Of a DNA stretch of 64,000 nt, positions 61,521 to 64,000 are shown piece after piece. The first letter of the stretch is position 1; each line of letters starts with the position of its first letter. The DNA comes from Alistipes sp. (lineage in GTDB: Bacteria > Bacteroidota > Bacteroidia > Bacteroidales > Rikenellaceae): the NCBI GenBank assembly GCA_020026415.1, contig JAHHQL010000012.1:1-64000 (forward strand). Direction: 5' to 3'. Below the pieces are notes generated by a model that saw nothing but the letters and a program-made list of their open reading frames with translations, was not told the DNA's origin and made no database searches. The translations under genes were made by a program, and so were the position numbers.

Positions 61521-61580
61521 AGTATAGCCACCCGCGCAAGAGGCACGAGCCACCCCGCCGAGAATGCAGCCACCCGCCGA
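61521..61580. repeat. Three imperfect ~21-bp repeats in the rimP leader
   Basis: AGCCACCC occurs at 61526, 61548 and 61568, each within a longer unit resembling CCGAGAnTnnAGCCACCCG. Upstream (61439-61520) the leader is strongly G/A-rich. No convincing coding frame is present. Confidence 0.65.
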
Positions 61581-61696
61581 AAGGCTTGCATTGCACTGAG
61601 GCACAAAGGAGTTGAAGTCGCGTTCCGTTCTCTTTTCGGGGACGCTTCTGATTTAAAGTCCCGATTCACAACATAACGAAACAGATTCAAAAATAT

Positions 61697-62164
61697 ATGG
61701 TGGAAGTAAAAAAAGTAATCGAATTGGCCGAGAAACAAATGGAAGGAACCGATTTGTTTGTGGTAGAGTGCAAAATCTCGCCGGCCAACGAAATCGAACT
61801 GGTCATCGACAGCGACACCTCGGTGGGCATTGACACCTGTGTCGGATTGAGCCGTGCGATCGAGGCTGAACTGGATCGTGACGAGGAGGATTTCTCGCTG
61901 ATGGTGGCTTCGGCGGGGATCGGTTCGGAGTTGCGTTCGGTGCGTCAGTACCGTAAACTCATCGGACGCTCGGTGGAGGTTTTGCTGACGAGCGGTGTCA
62001 AGGTGCTGGCACGTCTGGACGAGGTGACCGACGAGGACATCACCATTTTCTACGAGGAGAAACGTGCGGTCGAGGGGTGCAAACGCAAGCAACTCGTACA
62101 GGTGACCGACACCTATCCCTTCTCGGAAATCAAATACACGAAGGAATACCTCGATTTCAAATAA
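61697..62164 (+). CDS. rimP: Ribosome maturation factor RimP
   Basis: 155 aa. RimP binds the 30S precursor. The N-terminal alpha/beta domain has VECKISPANEIELVIDSDTS and GIDTCVGLSRAIEAELD. The middle segment FSLMVASAGIGSELRSVRQYRKLIGR is the family signature (usually VSSPGLDRPL, here diverged). A C-terminal SH3-like domain follows. It heads the rimP-nusA-infB operon. Confidence 0.93.
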   Translation: MVEVKKVIELAEKQMEGTDLFVVECKISPANEIELVIDSDTSVGIDTCVGLSRAIEAELDRDEEDFSLMVASAGIGSELRSVRQYRKLIGRSVEVLLTSGVKVLARLDEVTDEDITIFYEEKRAVEGCKRKQLVQVTDTYPFSEIKYTKEYLDFK

Positions 62165-62215
62165 GTCGGGTGTGATAATCAGGATAACAAACAACAGATA
62201 ATACAGAATCATTCA

Positions 62216-63445
62216 ATGGACAATCTCAATCTCATCAGCAACTTTGCCGAGTTCAAAGAGCTGAAGAACATCGACAAAGCAACCATGATCGGCGTGTTGG
62301 AAGACGTTTTCCGTCACGCATTGCAAAAGCAGTATGAAACAGATGAGAATTTCGATGTCATCATCAATCCCGAAAAGGGCGACCTCGAAATTTGGCGTAC
62401 CCGCACCGTTGTGGAAGACGACGCGGTGGAAAATCCCAACATGCAGATCGGCGTGTCGGAGATGAAGACCATCGACCCTTCGTATGAGGTCGGTGACGAC
62501 TATGTGGACGAGATCAAACTGGCATCGTTCGGCCGCCGCACGGTGCTTTCGTTGCGTCAGAACCTCGCATCGCGCATTCTCGATCTGGAGAAGGCAAGCC
62601 TCTATGAGAAATACAAGGAGCGTGTGGGCGATATTGTTACCGGCGAGGTTTATCAGGTATGGAAGAAAGAGGTGCTGATCTTGGATGATGAGGACAATGA
62701 ACTGGTTTTGCCCAAAACCGAGCAGATTCCCAACGACTTCTACCGCAAGGGGGATACCATCAAGGCCATCGTCAAGACCGTCGAGATGAACAACAACCAG
62801 CCGCGCATCATTCTGTCGCGTACGGCCAGCCAGTTCCTCGAACGTTTGTTCGAGCAGGAAGTGCCCGAAATCTTCGACGGACTGATCACCATCAAGAAGA
62901 TCGTGCGTATTCCCGGAGAACGTGCGAAGGTGGCCGTCGAGTCGTACGACGAGCGTATCGACCCCGTAGGCGCATGCGTCGGTATGAAGGGTTCGCGTAT
63001 CTACTCGATCGTCAAGGAACTGCGCAACGAGAACATCGACGTGGTGAACTACACGTCGAATCCCTCGCTGTTCATTCAGCGCGCACTGAACCCCGCCAAG
63101 ATTTCGTCGATCACCATCGACGAGGAGAAGATGACCGCATCGGTTTACCTGCAACCCGATCAGGTGCCCTTGGCCATCGGTAAGGGCGGTTTGAACATCC
63201 GTCTGTCGAAGATGCTCACAGGCTACGACATTGATGTTTACCGCGAGATCGAAGAGGAGGATGTGGCTCTGACGGAGTTCTCGGACGAGATTGAAGGCTG
63301 GATGATCGAGGCCCTGAAGAATGTCGGTTTCGACACGGCCAAGAGCGTACTCGAAGTCCCCGTCGAGGAGGTCGCTTCGCGTGCCGATCTGGAGTTGGAA
63401 CAGGCTCAGAAGATCGTCGAGATCCTCAAGGCCGAGTTCGAATAA
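62216..63445 (+). CDS. nusA: Transcription factor NusA
   Basis: 409 aa. It has an N-terminal RNA-polymerase-binding domain (residues 1 to about 130), an S1 domain (GDIVTGEVYQVWKKEVLIL), and KH domains with PGERAKVAVES, DPVGACVGMKGSRI and AIGKGGLNIRLSKMLTGYDI. A short acidic C-terminus follows, without the long AR repeats of E. coli. It controls pausing and termination. The gene is 51 bp after rimP. Confidence 0.97.
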   Translation: MDNLNLISNFAEFKELKNIDKATMIGVLEDVFRHALQKQYETDENFDVIINPEKGDLEIWRTRTVVEDDAVENPNMQIGVSEMKTIDPSYEVGDDYVDEIKLASFGRRTVLSLRQNLASRILDLEKASLYEKYKERVGDIVTGEVYQVWKKEVLILDDEDNELVLPKTEQIPNDFYRKGDTIKAIVKTVEMNNNQPRIILSRTASQFLERLFEQEVPEIFDGLITIKKIVRIPGERAKVAVESYDERIDPVGACVGMKGSRIYSIVKELRNENIDVVNYTSNPSLFIQRALNPAKISSITIDEEKMTASVYLQPDQVPLAIGKGGLNIRLSKMLTGYDIDVYREIEEEDVALTEFSDEIEGWMIEALKNVGFDTAKSVLEVPVEEVASRADLELEQAQKIVEILKAEFE

Positions 63446-63475
63446 TCAAAACAGAGAAAAAGAAAAAATTAAAAT

Positions 63476-64000
63476 ATGGGAAATCAGAGAAAATTAAGGC
63501 TCATTCAGGTTGCAAAGGAATTTAATGTGGGAATCAGTACCATTACGGATTTTTTGCAGAAGAAGGGCATCAAGAGCGACGGGTCGCCCAATTCGGTGAT
63601 CGACTCTTCGACTTATGCCGTTCTTGAGAAGGAGTACGGGTCGAATCGTGCCGCCGGCGAGGCGCGCGAGGAGGTTCGTGAGCGCATCTCCATGAAGCCT
63701 GCCTCGGTGACTCTGGAACAAGCCGAGAAGCAGGAACGCGAGGAGGAGAAAGAAGTGATCATCAAGAGCAACATGATCAGCGTGAAGGACGAGGTACAGC
63801 AGGCTACGATTCTGGGTAAGATAGATCTTTCGCCCAAGCCCAAGAAAGCAGAGGTGCATCACCACGAGAAACCTGAAGCAGAACCTCAGCCCCGAAAGGC
63901 AGAGGTTGATGAGAAAGCGGAGGTCAAGGTCGAGCCGACACCTGCACCCGCCCCCGTGCAAGTAGAATCAAAGAGCGTAGAGGAGCCGACCATCAAGGAG
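63476..64000 (+). CDS. infB: Translation initiation factor IF-2, N-terminal part
   Basis: The first 175 codons of IF2; the gene runs past the window end. ATG at 63476 begins GNQRKLRLIQVAKEFNVG. It contains the IF2 N-domain pattern (VAKEFNVGISTITDFLQKKG), then a long charged, Pro/Glu/Lys-rich linker typical of Bacteroidetes IF2. The GTPase domain is not reached. It is 30 bp after nusA. Confidence 0.93.
   Translation, partial: MGNQRKLRLIQVAKEFNVGISTITDFLQKKGIKSDGSPNSVIDSSTYAVLEKEYGSNRAAGEAREEVRERISMKPASVTLEQAEKQEREEEKEVIIKSNMISVKDEVQQATILGKIDLSPKPKKAEVHHHEKPEAEPQPRKAEVDEKAEVKVEPTPAPAPVQVESKSVEEPTIKE

Noticed and set aside
61285..61604. Cys/Leu-rich minus-strand frames opposite the rimP leader
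   Set aside because: They translate the G/A-rich tract and repeats; no start context or homology, so the leader is treated as non-coding.

Overview
The window looks like a piece of chromosome from a Gram-negative gut-type Bacteroidales, most likely Rikenellaceae (Alistipes-like); the genus is an impression from GC-rich codon use and gene order, not a computed result. Evidence for the phylum is direct. Many genes are preceded by the Bacteroidetes sigma-ABfr promoter (TTG or TTTG, 19-21 nt, then TAnnTTTG), Shine-Dalgarno sites are mostly absent, LpxC and FabZ are fused, and several Bacteroidetes-typical families are present (DUF4290, DUF4271, TlpA-like lipoproteins).

1-13,050 (+): tRNA-Tyr (partial), tRNA-Gly, tuf, tRNA-Trp, secE, nusG, rplKAJL, rpoB and rpoC, the classic translation/transcription block. 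13,190-19,630: recF and a DUF721 gene on the minus strand, then on the plus strand a TPR membrane protein, ribH, lnt and folC. 19,640-30,430: two overlapping M3 metallopeptidases (-), rsmE and a two-half chromate transporter (+), an rRNA-methyltransferase-like gene and a U32 hydroxylase-type gene (-), serS and a 2[4Fe-4S] ferredoxin (+). 30,500-32,160 (-): an Mrr-type restriction gene broken by one extra base, a stand-alone Mrr N-domain paralogue, and initiator tRNA-fMet.

32,226-37,160 (-) is the most unusual block: five tightly packed genes encoding a heterodisulfide-reductase/Qmo-like iron-sulfur electron-transfer complex (HdrC, HdrB, HdrA, a small HdrC, and a membrane HdrE-HdrD fusion), with no methanogenic or sulfate-reducing partner genes in view. 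37,300-40,700 (-): folA, thyA, lpxH and a TlpA-like lipoprotein without its redox cysteines. 40,700-42,880: a DUF4290 protein, and an NtrC-like AAA+ protein whose receiver has Glu instead of the phospho-acceptor Asp and which has no DNA-binding domain. 42,950-51,730 (-): a long co-directional run (LysE-type exporter, cmk, ispH, a membrane protein, S41 peptidase, histidine kinase, DUF4271, HemD-like, rnpA, yidD, gph).

51,730-53,500 is mostly non-coding apart from a DUF3467 gene. It holds a well-supported small-RNA candidate with 6S-like architecture, driven by a perfect promoter, and next to it a cluster of DnaA-box-like nonamers and inverted repeats. 53,537-64,000: ROK kinase (-), polyprenyl synthetase and a TrhP-like U32 gene (+), two small membrane/secreted proteins and a TonB-like protein (-), then lpxC-fabZ, lpxA, rimP, nusA and the start of infB (+). 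The rimP-nusA-infB operon has a perfect promoter followed at once by a terminator-like hairpin and a long repeat-containing leader.
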